Origin: Tetrapyrgos nigripes
Taxonomy: Eukaryota; Basidiomycota; Agaricomycetes; Agaricales; Campanellaceae
DNA length: 64,000 nt
Assembly (NCBI GenBank): GCA_013368315.1
Contig: JAACJM010000040.1
Coordinates: 186,001 to 250,000 of the forward strand
Reading direction: 5' to 3'
The translations under genes were made by a program, and so were the position numbers. The notes beneath the pieces were generated by a model. The model worked only from the letters and a program-made list of their open reading frames with translations, searched no databases and had not been told where the DNA came from. This document shows positions 33,310-44,076 of the stretch, piece by piece (positions within the stretch are counted from its first letter, which is position 1; each line of letters begins with the position of its first letter).

Positions 33310-34780
33310 TCTCAAGTAACAAAAAATAACAGAATACACTTGCCTTAAGGTGTGAATTAGTTAAATCACCCCAGATTCTCAGGCTGCCAGTAACTGACCA
33401 CAAGAGCATCTGCAGTTGGAAGTAGAGCTTATCAACACCATTGACATTGACCTTGGGGTGAAAAGCCCCTAACACATCATTCCACATGCTAACAATGGGC
33501 ACTCCACTTCCAGAAAGAAAGCTAACAAACAGAGATTCCCAATCAAAGTGATGCCCCAGTGCACTGCTCAATTCCTCAACTTGATCCTGTTCTTGGACAA
33601 ATGTCAGCAAGTCAGCTATGGAATGGTACAACTTGACATGGGTAGTTGAGATGACAGCAAGAAAAGCCTCTGTTCTATTACCATACAACTTGAAGTAAAA
33701 ACAAGGAATGATGACTGACCTTGGTTAAATCAAAAGACAGCTTGTCCTTACATGGGAGCTGCATACCCTTGATGAAAGCTTGATATTCCAGATGTAGGGG
33801 CAGTTCAAGGCCAATCACTGCTTGATACAACATCAGTGATGCAGTGAAAGCATGAGTTGCTGCATTGCAGTTACAGTTAGTTTGCACCTAGTAACAGTGT
33901 TTATTAGCTTGGGCAGAAAATCAAAAAATCACACATACCTCGTAGCCTATGTAATTAGTAAAGAAAGGCCCAAAGTCAGATATATCACCTGCAGGACCTC
34001 TTTGAAGGAAGTCATTCAGAATACCATAAAGGTTGGGCTCCCACTCCTGAACTAGACTCTGAGTGAGAGATTGGGGATCTCCTCTGTGCAGTGCAAACTG
34101 TAGCAACAGGGGACTAAGAGGATCTGGGTAAAGTCCCTGCAGAAGCATCAGACTAGTGAGAGCACCTAGTACAGTCATAGACTGAAGTCTCTCTTGAGAA
34201 ATTGTTCCCACCATGATCATAGGAACAGAGACAGCAGGCGCATAATAATTGCCATATAGCTGGGTCCAAAACTTGCTCCCTTTATTTAGAGTGATAGTCC
34301 ATGCTGCAGTGATAATCTCTGCCTCAACACCAGAACCCACAGAGATAGAGTGGCTTGAGTGAACACCAGTCAGCTTCTGAATGAGGAGGGAGATATAACC
34401 TTCACTCACACTTCAAACATTTGCCTTGGCAACAAGAGAGGCATAAAGTCTCCATCTAGAACTGCTTTTCTGACATGATCAATGTATATCTGACCTGCTT
34501 CAAACACATTGGCACCAACACAGTCAATATAAGGAGCGGTGGCTGGTTGAGGATAAAGCAGGGAGGTGACATAGTTAGCAAGATCTTGAAGATTGGTGAG
34601 CTCTTCTAGTGTCTCAACTTCTGGAGGCATCCATTCCTCCTCCCACAGAGTCACAGGAATGATCTGAGTGATGATGTCAGGAGATGCACTTGCAGGGATG
34701 GAATTTACTTGACTGCTGCTATGGGCAACCTGATAATCATAAATTAGACAGAAGAATATAATGACAGAGTGAAGCTCATA
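33310..34780 (-). pseudogene. HECT-like repeat-associated protein, C-terminal part
   Basis: Exons on the minus strand: about 34735-34412 (ITQIIPVTLWEEEW...QMFE), 34376-about 33942 (KLTGVHSSHS...VPMIMVGTISQERLQSMTVLGALTSLMLLQG...YIGYE), about 33888-33722 (TNCNCNAATHAF...FDLTK) and about 33690-33360 (LYGNRTEAFLAVIS...LLWSVTGSLRIWG). The frames are open and joined by GT...AG introns; the first is only 35 nt. I recognise the family from Agaricomycete genomes, where such proteins are annotated with a HECT (E3 ligase) domain. The 3' end is lost at the family A LTR. The 5' part continues at 55501 after a 20.7-kb insertion. Confidence 0.6.
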
Positions 34781-35625
34781 CCAGTAATAGGTGTCTTTTG
34801 TGTAAGTGTAGAACAAACACAAACTTAAAAACTTTATACAAATTTGTAAAGTGCGAGCATTCTGAGTAGTCAGAATACTTAACAGTTCACTTGTACTACA
34901 AGGACTTTTGGGGGTTTTGGTAGGGTTTTGCATGAATGTACACAAGTTAAACACACACAGAGACTATAACAAGTCCACAAAGATATAACCAACAGTTTCA
35001 ATTCACAATTTGTAGGCCCAAATGCCTTATAACCAGTTTCACAAGTCTGAGGACACACACAAAAAGTTAACACACAAAAACCAACAAATTTGATTCAACA
35101 CTATTGATCCACACACTATGTTTATACTCGATGCGAGTGAGGTAAATTTGGCAGAAGCGTAGTCCATGTTTTGCAGTCTCTACAGCTAGTGCTAGTGAGA
35201 TGACTGATACTCTACAGTACGTGGCTTTCAAGAAGCTTTGTCTGTATTTCATGCCCTCTTACTTAGAGCTGCTGTGATCCTGATACTCTACATACGTGGC
35301 TTGAGTAACTACGAGAAATACCTAGTCCTTTTATACTACTCACAGCTACTACTATACAGTTCTACATTTCTTTTAATGTCTGCTAAAAGGTACATAAGAA
35401 AACAGAAATATTAGTCTAATCACCAGTCCATGCTTGTCTGTACTACTAGATTAAGTAGGTACTTTTTAATTAGGGTATCTAGGAAATATAGAATATTATC
35501 TAAAACTAATAGGGCTTTCTATGTTCCCTTCACTTCATCCTCTTGACTAAGGGTACCTTTCTGGAACTGGCAGCTGTAGTCATTCTGACTCACATAGCTC
35601 CACCATCCGTGCTGGGCTCCACTCG

Positions 35626-36143
35626 TGTCAAGGTTGTCGATACACTCGATAACCACCCAAGTCACACAATACGAGAAAGCCGGTTTACAAGAGAGTAAAT
35701 TGATCAAGAGAGATAGAGAGATGAAGAGATAGAGAGAAAGTAAGCTGACTAGGCTCTACACTGCGTAGTAAAAGTACGGAGCGGAGACGAAGTGAACGAA
35801 CTAAGGAATAGGTTACAAAGATCACAGGTATATAAGTAAAATATGAACAGATGGGAAAGAGTAAGTAATAATGGACAGTATCATATGGAAATGTCAAGGG
35901 CGAGAGAATAATGAGTCAAATATGGATAGATGAAGGTACTGGATCATACGGAGTGATTGATAGTGAGAATGTCCATGGAGATAGGAATCGGAGGAGATAG
36001 GAATATGAGTCATAGATCTAGAGAGATGGTAACTATAGACGATGATGAGAAATGGTTGATGTTTATGGGGTTAGAGTGGGAAATAGGTAGTAAAGGGAAA
36101 AGAATAGAAAGGAAAATGAATAGGCGGGAGACGATTCATGACA
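35626..36143 (-). repeat. Gypsy-2 3' LTR (minus orientation)
   Basis: 518 bp, reading on the minus strand TGTCATGAATCG...ACAACCTTGACA. It matches 43003-43520 at every position I compared, including short ORFs on both strands. TATA (TTATATACC, about 35830) is followed about 30 nt on by AGTTCGTTCAC (35802-35792). Confidence 0.95.
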
Positions 36144-36156
36144 TTACCCCCTCTTT
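36144..36156 (-). promoter_or_regulatory. Polypurine tract of Gypsy-2
   Basis: Minus strand AAAGAGGGGGTAA directly precedes the 3' LTR (TGTCATG). Gypsy-3 has the same word at 54731-54743 before its 3' LTR. This is the expected plus-strand primer of reverse transcription. Confidence 0.85.
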
Positions 36157-36548
36157 ATGACGAGCTTTCACCGGAGCTCGACAATCCAGTCTTCCAATGC
36201 TCCGCCCATTGCTTGCGGAGTCGTCTGTCTACATCCCCTTGGCTCGGCCAATATTTGTCCCAATCTACTGTGTAGTTTCCAATCTCCCATCTAGGGTTGT
36301 TCCAGTCTAAGTTCCGCACGTAGCGACGTCCATTGTACCACACAACGGGCTTTATGTCCTCTGCCCAATCTGCACCGTCCTGGTCCATCCTCTCCTCCCC
36401 ATGTGCAGCGTTGACAACCGTTGTGAGGTCCTGCGTGTTGTTTCGCCATCCGGCATCGATGTCCGGAACGGGTTCCATAGGTGCAACGTCCCCTATTGGT
36501 TGGGAGCGCGTCGTTCATGTTGGTGTTGGTGGAGGAAGTGGTTGACAT
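36155..36548 (-). CDS. Gypsy-2 extra ORF region downstream of pol, two overlapping frames
   Basis: Between the chromodomain end of pol and the polypurine tract lies about 560 bp absent from Gypsy-3. It has a TATA box (TATAAAAG, 36644-36637) and then an ATG at 36548 opening 85 codons with a Cys/His array (RCTYGTRSGHRCRMAKQHAGPH, then CQRC, GPGRC, HKARC), possibly zinc-binding. An overlapping frame from ATG 36478 gives 107 residues rich in Trp (WYNGRRYVRNLDW, IGNYTVDWDKYW). I cannot tell which frame is used. I recognise neither product. An accessory or captured gene is an inference. Confidence 0.45.
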
Positions 36549-36719
36549 GGCTATGGTGAAGGTGTAGTGTGAGGGGAGTAAGGTTAAACTGGTAGGATGT
36601 GGTTGAGTTCTGTCCTTCTTCGTTGTAGAGAGGGGTCTTTTATACTTGTTTGTCTGTATGGAAGGAAAATGAATAGGCGGTCAAGTTGTCCCCGAAGATG
36701 GTTTTGACAGTAGACGCCG

Positions 36720-39700
36720 TTAACGAGGGAATGCGATTGATGAGTGATGACAAAAGTCTGAGTTCGATTGCCGAGTGGGGTGGGAAGGCGGGCATAGGAT
36801 ACCCACAGTTCGTAACAGTGTTTCTCCTCGGAGTTGTGCTTTCGCTTGAAGCACACGGGTACTTCGCCATATGTCTTCCATGGCGATTCCTAGTGAACGC
36901 ACCGTTGTTCCCGGGCGTATCAGGTTCTTGGGTCGATATGCATCTGGATGTTGTTGATGGAAGGTCTCAATCATCTCCTTCACCTTCGTTAACCCTGACG
37001 CTGGTTCCCATGAATTTTCCGAGTCAGCATAATCCAACCATTTCACAAGGTATTGTACTCCCCGTCAGTTTCTCGTTGGTTTTGAATCTAGAATTGCTTC
37101 CACATCGTATTTGTTGTCTTCGGGTAGCAGCTCAGCAGGTTCTCCTGGGTAGTTTACTCCATGAGCCTCGGTCTCTTTGTATGGCGATAGGAGTGAGGTG
37201 TGGAATACTGGGTGAATGCGCCAGCCATTCGGTAATTTGAGTCGATAATTGACTTCACTGATAACGTCAGTGATTTCGAATGGTCCGTGACGACGATTCG
37301 CCAACTTAGCTTTTGGTCTCGTCGTTTTTAGATTCTTTCCGTCCAGTAACACTTTATCTCCAACCTTAAACTTCACCCCTTCGTTCCTGTAGTCCTTGTT
37401 TTGTTCTTTCATCAGTTCAGCCGCCGTCGCCAGACTTGCTTTCAGTTCTTCTCAAATCGTATCCAAGTTCTGGAGGCGTTCTTCGACTTTTGGTACGTGT
37501 GAAGTTGGATTGATGGAAGGGAATAGTCGGGGCAAAAACCCGTGGAGTAATTCAAACGGCGGTTTCCCAGTTGCTGAGTGAACCCGGGTATTATGACAGA
37601 ATTCGGCGTATGGTAGGTATTTGACCCAATCGTCTTGGCGATAGTTACAGAAGGTTCGAAGGTATTGTTCCAATTCTTGATTGAACCTCTCTGTTTCGCC
37701 GTCTGTCTGTGGATGGTAAGCGGTACTAAGTGCTGAAGTGATACCTAACTTAGCGTAAATGCCTTTCATCACTTGGCTTGCGAATTGAGGTCCGCGGTCA
37801 GATATCATTTTATCCCATAAGCCATACCGTCGCCAAGTGTTGTCGAACAATAGGTCGATTGTTCCGTTGCTGTCAATATCTTTTCTGCATGGGGAGATGA
37901 CAACTGTTTTTGTTGATCGGTCGACCGTGACGTGAATTGCATTGAAGCCGTCACATTCTGGCAGGTCCGTGATGAAGTCAGTTGTAATGGTACCAAAGGG
38001 CCGTTCCGGTATTTCGTTCGGGATTAAGGGTACATGCGCAGGGTGGTTGTTTGCCTTGGTTAACTGGCAGGTAGCGCATCCTTCAACGTAGCTGCGAACG
38101 AATACTGACATACCGGGCCACCAGAATTCTCTACTGACAAGTTCGTATGTTTTGAATCGTCCTGGGTGACCTGCAGTAAGGCTGTCGTGATGCATTTTAA
38201 CGATGTCCCGTCTGAGTTGTTGATCATTTGGGACGTAGATCTTCCCTCGGAACAAGATAATTCCGTCTTCGTAGTTCCATTCCTGTAAATTCTTTGCCAA
38301 AGCGCATGGTCCATTGTCAAAGATAGTTTGTAACGCACCCACGACTTCAGCATCCTTATCTGGACACTCCTTAATCCGCCTTTTCAACTCCGCATCTCCT
38401 ATTGCGGTTACCGTTCCTGGTCGTGTCGCTCGAATTCTGAAGAATCTAGGGTCAAGTAAGACCCTGTCCTTGTTGTCATTTTCGACCCCCTCTTTATGGT
38501 CCGATCTTCGAGAAAGTGGGTCACTTCGATTCAGATTTCCAGGTTTATGGGTGAGCGTAAAGTCGAATCTGGTCAGGAACAAGGCCATCCTTGCTTGCCG
38601 TCGACTGAGTTTTTGAGCTGTGGTGAAGTATCTAAGGTTGTCATGATCGGTCAAGATTTCGATGGTGTGCGGCCCTCCTTCCAGGTAGTGCCGCCAGGCT
38701 TCAAGTCCACGTATGATCGCTAGCAGTTCTTTGTCATGGATGTCGTAATTCCGTTCAGTTTCGGATAACGCTTTTGACAGGTAGGCTACTGGGTGCCATT
38801 TGCCATCCAATCCTTGTTGTTGCAGGATACCTCCTGTGGCGTAATCTGACGCGTCAACTTCTACTTGGTACGGTTTAGAATGATCAGGCATGAGAAGAAC
38901 TGGTGAAGTCGTGAACGTATCTTTGAGTGCCTGGAAGGCCCTTTGAGCTTCCTCAGACCATTCCCATGGATGTTCCTTTTTCGTGAGATCGAACAGTGGT
39001 CGTGCGATTTTTGAGAAATTTCGTATGAAACGACGATAAAAGTTCCCGAAGCCGAGGAACGACTGTACGTCTTTGACGTTCCGTGGGACTGGCCATTTAG
39101 TTACGCCTTCGACCTTGACCGGATCCATCGCCAATGTGTTGTGTGACACGATGAGGCCGAGGAATTCTACTGAGTCGGTTTTGAAGGTGCATTTTTCCGG
39201 TTTAGCGTATAAGTCGTTATCATGGAGTCGTGCCAGTACTTGTTTTACCATGTATCGATGTTTTTCTAGTGATTCCGTGAATATGAGAATATCGTCCATA
39301 TAGATTACGACTTTTCCAGAGTCGATCAGATCCTTAAATAGAGTGTTCATCATCGCTTGGAATGTGGCTGGAGAGTTCATAAGACCGAAAAACATCACCG
39401 TTGGTTCGAAGAGGCCGCGGTTGGTTTTGAACGCCGCTTTCCATTCATCTCCCTTTTTGATACGTATGTTGTTATATCCCCATCTAAGGTCGATTTTAGA
39501 AAATATTCGTGCCCCTTTAAGTTTGTCTACGAGTTCCGATATAAGCGGTAAAGGGTATTCATTCTTGATGGTCCCTTTATTTAGGGCACGGTAATCCTGT
39601 ACTGGTCGTAGTTTTCCGTCTTTCTTTTTTACAAAGAAGAAGGGACTTGCCATAGGAGACTTCGACGGTCTTATGTACCCTTTCTCCAAGTTTTCCTTGA

Positions 39701-40829
39701 TGAATTCATCGAGTTCCTTTTGTTCATTTGGGGACAACGGATATGTTTTGCAAGGGCGTGGTTCAAAGTCCGATTTTAACTCGATGGCGTGATCCCATTC
39801 GCCACGTTTCGGTAATCTTTCTGAGGTTTGTTTGTCAAAGACTCGTAGGAACTGATGATACTGCGAAGGAATCTTATCTTTAAGAGGTACATCGACCTGA
39901 ACGTTCTGAGCCGCCTCTGCGAGTTCTTGTGCTTTCGTAAAACCCGCACGGATGTTCAGATCCGGTTTCCCTGATGCTTCTTCATCGAATCTTTCGTCTT
40001 TCCCTAACAACTCTTCCATTACGTCCTGTTCCCACCGTTCTGGGATCATATCTCTCTCGTAGTCATCTTCGGTAAAGATTGCTGTTTCTTCTGAATTTCG
40101 GTGGAAGGTTCGAATAGGAATTCGACGTCGTCGCCCTGCAATTTTCGATTGGGCAATTGGTTTGAATCGTCCAACTGGTTCTATCCACCTGACTTGGTAC
40201 TCCTTGTGATGGGTTCTTGGATCGATGACTGTGGGTTTCAAGGTTTTAGTTTTCAAGTGGAGAACGGGAGGTTTTGCTGTGATACATGTTTCTGGGCATC
40301 TAGTCATGTCTACCCGTGAGTCTGACCAGTCTATATCTGGATTATGTTCTTCCAACCAGTCGGTACCGAGGATTATATCGTGATCCCCAATGTCCGTTAC
40401 ATAGAATTCGGCCTGTTCTTCATGGTACGCCTTGTTGTCTCGAGAATAGATACGAAGATTTTGGATAGTGTATTCCCGTACCCATCCCATGGTGTTTTCA
40501 GAGCCGTCAACGTTTCGAACTGGGAACGGGTTTTTGATAGGAAGGAGGGTAAGTTGATTTCTTTGTGCGAATTGACTGTTAATGATTATGCCTTCTGCAC
40601 CGCTGTCTATTAGAGCGTTTGCGTCGATTTTTCTGCCAGTAATTTTGCTGATTAGTTCAGTTTTGAGTGTGATTGACGGTATCTGTTTATTGCGAGTGAT
40701 TGCTGACATTCTTATTTCTGAAGGAAAGGTTCGCTCACAAGAGGGATATAACACACTATATCGATTGTTCTTTAACTGTCCGGTGTACTGTTTTACTCCT
40801 ACTGACGACGTAGCAGAGGAGTGATTTAA
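36720..40829 (-). CDS. pol: Gypsy-2 pol: protease, RT, RNase H, integrase, chromodomain (two in-frame TGA)
   Basis: One frame from the gag stop (-1 relative to gag) to TAG/TGA at 36720. Counting from the 40754 codon: protease DSG at residues 50-52, RT with YMDD near 485, RNase H VDASDYATGG near 633, integrase zinc region (HHDS..H and CATCQ) near 850, catalytic TTDFITD near 925, SDRGPQF, then GETERFNQE near 1020. After a TGA at 37452 the same frame continues with a GPY/F-like region (RRHGPFEITDVI) and, after a TGA at 37065, with the chromodomain (GVQYLVKWLDYADSENSWEP). Chromodomains direct integration to heterochromatin. With the TGA codons read as stops, the product lacks the integrase C terminus and the chromodomain. 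Confidence 0.9.
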
Positions 40830-42337
40830 AAATCCAATTTAGACATAATATCCTTCAAATAGACAGTTGCTTGTTCCTTTTCTTCTCCTTCTAGTCCTTT
40901 AACCCTATTTACCATGTCGGAGATTTCTTTGATCGTGTTTCGAGATGAAGACGCCTGTGCTACTGTTACTGGTGGAGGGGATGCGGTTTCGGCTGTTCGA
41001 ATAGTACGAGAGGGGAAAGTTCAAGATGTGTTCTGAGACAACGTCTTTGGGAATGTTGGACATTCGTTGCTCATGTGTCCAGTTTGTCTACATGCGAAGC
41101 ATGCTCCTGCTTTTCGAAGTCGATCCCTTTCATCGGGTGTCAGTTTAGGCGGTAGGTTAAAAGACGAGTTAGCACCTGATCCCATGAGCGCATTGACGCT
41201 TGCTACCGTTCTGCCTTGAGACGGACCCGAGCTACTCTTTGACGTTGAAGTAGTCTTCCAGCGTCCCTGTCTTTCTCGTTCCTTTAACCATTCTAAATGA
41301 AGCTCCACAGCCCTTTCCTTATACTCGTCGAAGTCATCCCATTTCGGATACGTTCTTCCAACTGCTTCTCGGAGTTTGGGTGGTAACCCGTCCTGATAGA
41401 ATTCCAACAATGCTGCTTCTCCGAATTTGGACTCTTCTCCATATGTGTCGAAGATGCTGTTGTAGCTACTGATATCCGTCCCCTTCATTCTGGCAAACTT
41501 GATCTTCGTCCTGGCCACATCTTCTGAGGCTAAAGGTCTGAAGTCCTTTTTGAATCTATCACGTATCTGTTTTAAAGTTATCCATCTCCATTGGTTTGGT
41601 GTAGTCGCCAACTCCTCGTTTTCTTCATCTGCATCTCGTTCCGTCAATCTCTGCGTTGCCCAATCTCCTCCTTTTTCTCCTGTGAAGAACGACAGGAACA
41701 ATGAAACCTGGCTTTCCTCAGTCGGGTACTTTCCTTTATTCATGCGTAGATAGTTATTAAACTGGGCCAACCATCGTTTCGCCTCGCTACGTTCTCCGTT
41801 GAAGGGATCCGGTTTTCTCCCTCGTTCAGAAGTTCCGTTCGACCCAATAGGAGGTGTATCAGCCATGACTGAGTCGTTTGGGTCTGATGGGTCTGGAGAA
41901 GGAGGTGTAGGGGGACGACGGGGGGCTACGGATGGTCCTTCGGCGGATGGAATGATGGGCGAAGAAGGTGGGGAAGTGGGGTCGTTTGGTTCTGGTGGGT
42001 TATTGGAAGGTGTTTCTGGTACTGGGTTGGGTTCGGAAGGTTGGTTGGTAGGTGTAGAAGTTCCTTGGCCTGATCTGGTTCTCGGTTTTCGATGTGCCTT
42101 TTGAATTGCGAGTTCTTGGAGCTGGGTTATAACGTGTAACCAATTCAGGAGTTCTACGTCGGTAAGTCGCTGAGTGTTGTATCTGTTCAGGCAAGGTTGT
42201 GCTTTACACGGAACCCAAGGGTCGTCACCGTTTTCAGGGATATAGCAGGCGTCTTGGTTCGATGCGGGGTGGAATACGTGTGGTCGGTTGGCACAACGGA
42301 GTTTCGGATCTGCAGATGCGGACCGTCGCTCAGTCAT
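40826..42337 (-). CDS. gag: Gypsy-2 gag with CCHC zinc knuckle (one in-frame TGA)
   Basis: The ATG at 42337 (MTERRSASADP) opens a frame to TGA 41021-41023 (438 residues), then continues in frame to TAA 40826-40828. It has an N-terminal basic/proline-rich linker, the gag core (WLAQFNNYLRMNKGKYPTE...LFLSFFTGEKGGDWA) and a zinc knuckle C-F-A-C-R-Q-T-G-H-M-S-N-E-C. After the TGA come 64 codons (TIRTAETASPPP...EISDMVNRVKGLEGEEKEQ) conserved in Gypsy-3. The aligned Gypsy-3 codon is Gln. The frame ends GAT TTT TAA, where pol is entered by -1. Confidence 0.9.
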
Positions 42338-42346
42338 ACACTGATT

Positions 42347-42757
42347 TTATGAAAGATAATTGGGTCCCAGGATATAGGAAGATGCTAGGCTGTATTCGGG
42401 GGAAGGTGCTAATGGAGAGTAGTTGACGTGTTCTTTGAGGAATAAAGGTCCTTGAATCTGAACCACAGTTTCTCCTGTATTGAAGTCCTCTTTTACTGTT
42501 ATGTACGAGAATGTTGAGAGGACTACGTCACCTGAGATAAGTTTCCACACCCAACGTCTTGTGCAAACGAAGTGTCGGTCGAGACTCCAAGGATCCGTTC
42601 GTAGTTTTCTTCCGTGAGAGACCGCGTATTCGGAGTACAAGAGGTATCGGGGAAGGGGAAATGGAATCCGTTCGTAGTCACGAGGGGTTTCAGGGGGTTC
42701 GATACGAATTCGGGGGCATGGAGTAGACAGAGTGAAAAAGGGTTTTTTGGATTTCAA
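42347..42757 (-). CDS. Gypsy-2 ORF0, conserved ORF upstream of gag
   Basis: 136 codons starting MKSKKPFFTLSTPCPR and ending at TAA 42347-42349. It is in the same frame as gag and only three codons before the gag ATG. The pattern EPPExPxDYExxPxPLPxxLL and the segment RTDPWSLDRHFVCTRRWVWKL...GDV recur in Gypsy-3 (about 44865-45030) and, weaker, in Gypsy-1 (about 19180-19380). Both Gypsy-2 and Gypsy-3 have TAA shortly before the RRSASADP start of gag. No known domain. It may be a separate small protein or a gag N-terminal extension. Confidence 0.6.
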   Translation of the reverse strand: MKSKKPFFTLSTPCPRIRIEPPETPRDYERIPFPLPRYLLYSEYAVSHGRKLRTDPWSLDRHFVCTRRWVWKLISGDVVLSTFSYITVKEDFNTGETVVQIQGPLFLKEHVNYSPLAPSPEYSLASSYILGPNYLS

Positions 42758-42925
42758 TTACAGAACCGGTCGACCACCTTACTCGGGTTTAGCGAGTCTG
42801 GTATTACGTCTCGAGACTGTGTAGACAGGGGATGACCTCGTGTAACTGCTCCTTGAGTAGTTCACGCCTGCCAACCTGTGAGGCTCCTCACACAGGGTAG
42901 AGTTGATGGGCTTTGGGGCACCGTA
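42740..42925 (-). ncRNA. Gypsy-2 conserved 5' leader with hairpin
   Basis: Minus-strand counterpart of the Gypsy-1 leader. The hairpin (42896-42875) is the same 22 bases, CCTGTGTGAGGAG-CCTCACAGG on the element strand. The similarity extends well beyond the hairpin on both sides. The function is inferred. Confidence 0.55.
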
Positions 42926-42990
42926 GGGGAGGGGTAGGATAATAGGAAAGTCCAATACAATGGAAGGATTTTGTGAGGTGGGTGTATGGG

Positions 42991-43002
42991 AGTTCGTTCA
43001 AG
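42991..43002 (-). promoter_or_regulatory. Self-primer binding site of Gypsy-2
   Basis: Minus strand CTTGAACGAACT immediately follows the 5' LTR end (CCTTGACA). TGAACGAACT is the reverse complement of AGTTCGTTCA at the presumed transcript start in the LTR (43179-43170). No TGG of a tRNA primer site is present. Confidence 0.75.
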
Positions 43003-43520
43003 TGTCAAGGTTGTCGATACACTCGATAACCACCCAAGTCACACAATACGAGAAAGCCGGTTTACAAGAGAGTAAATTGATCAAGAGAGATAGAGAGATG
43101 AAGAGATAGAGAGAAAGTAAGCTGACTAGGCTCTACACTGCGTAGTAAAAGTACGGAGCGGAGACGAAGTGAACGAACTAAGGAATAGGTTACAAAGATC
43201 ACAGGTATATAAGTAAAATATGAACAGATGGGAAAGAGTAAGTAATAATGGACAGTATCATATGGAAATGTCAAGGGCGAGAGAATAATGAGTCAAATAT
43301 GGATAGATGAAGGTACTGGATCATACGGAGTGATTGATAGTGAGAATGTCCATGGAGATAGGAATCGGAGGAGATAGGAATATGAGTCATAGATCTAGAG
43401 AGATGGTAACTATAGACGATGATGAGAAATGGTTGATGTTTATGGGGTTAGAGTGGGAAATAGGTAGTAAAGGGAAAAGAATAGAAAGGAAAATGAATAG
43501 GCGGGAGACGATTCATGACA
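43003..43520 (-). repeat. Gypsy-2 5' LTR (minus orientation)
   Basis: 518 bp, same sequence as 35626-36143. It drives the element on the minus strand. TATA and start-site positions are as in the other copy, shifted by 7377. Confidence 0.95.
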
Positions 43521-44076
43521 ACTCGTATGACTCACATTCCTTTACCGCCAATCAGTCGTTATAGGTTTGCGTAGTCTTTGCTTATTCCTCCTCTTATGTT
43601 TTTCTGGTGCTACTTAGTGTCAATAGACCCCATTTCTAGTATACCACCAGTTCATAGTATAGTTTCTCTTATAGCTGAGTCCTGCTCTCTATAAGGTCCT
43701 ACATATCTTTTGTAGTCGCACTTGTACCAATGAGAACACCTCAGTCATCAGGCACACATCTTACCAATCTTACTGCTGCATTCAGAAATATCTTTACTCT
43801 TTTGGGGCTTTCTTATTATGACTCATTCCTTAGGTCGTGTACTGGCGGTAATGAACTATGGGTTTTATTCCTTCACTGCTAGTCCATCCCTTTAGTACCA
43901 TGTGAAAGCTGAGCTTTCTAGGAACTCATACATATATACTTTGTCCTACTTATCTATCCTTACTGTCTTTCAAAAGACTATTCCTTCTGTTTTGTTTACA
44001 AGCAAGGTATCACTTGTTATACCGCTAGTTCAGACATAGTCAGTTACTAGGGTTTTCCTCCAATTTCTCCGATTAT
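43521..44076 (-). repeat. LTR-B segment between Gypsy-2 and Gypsy-3
   Basis: Matches 26268-26820 of the other minus-strand LTR-B. It starts with the ACTCG duplication of Gypsy-2 and ends with ATTAT (44072-44076), the left target copy of Gypsy-3. No gene. Confidence 0.8.

Larger units (their letters stand above)
35626..43520 (-). mobile_element. Gypsy-2: full-length Ty3/gypsy chromovirus-type element with identical-looking LTRs
   Basis: 7895 bp, flanked by ACTCG (35621-35625 and 43521-43525). Two 518-bp LTRs look identical over their whole length. Between them on the minus strand come primer site, leader, ORF0, gag, pol with chromodomain, an extra ORF region and a polypurine tract. It is very young by LTR identity, yet three in-frame TGA codons interrupt gag (41021) and pol (37452, 37065). 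Confidence 0.95.

Noticed and set aside
35685..36160. ORFs of 67-70 codons repeated at 43062-43564
   Set aside because: They lie inside the two Gypsy-2 LTRs and run on both strands; the repetition is due to the LTRs, not to a duplicated gene.
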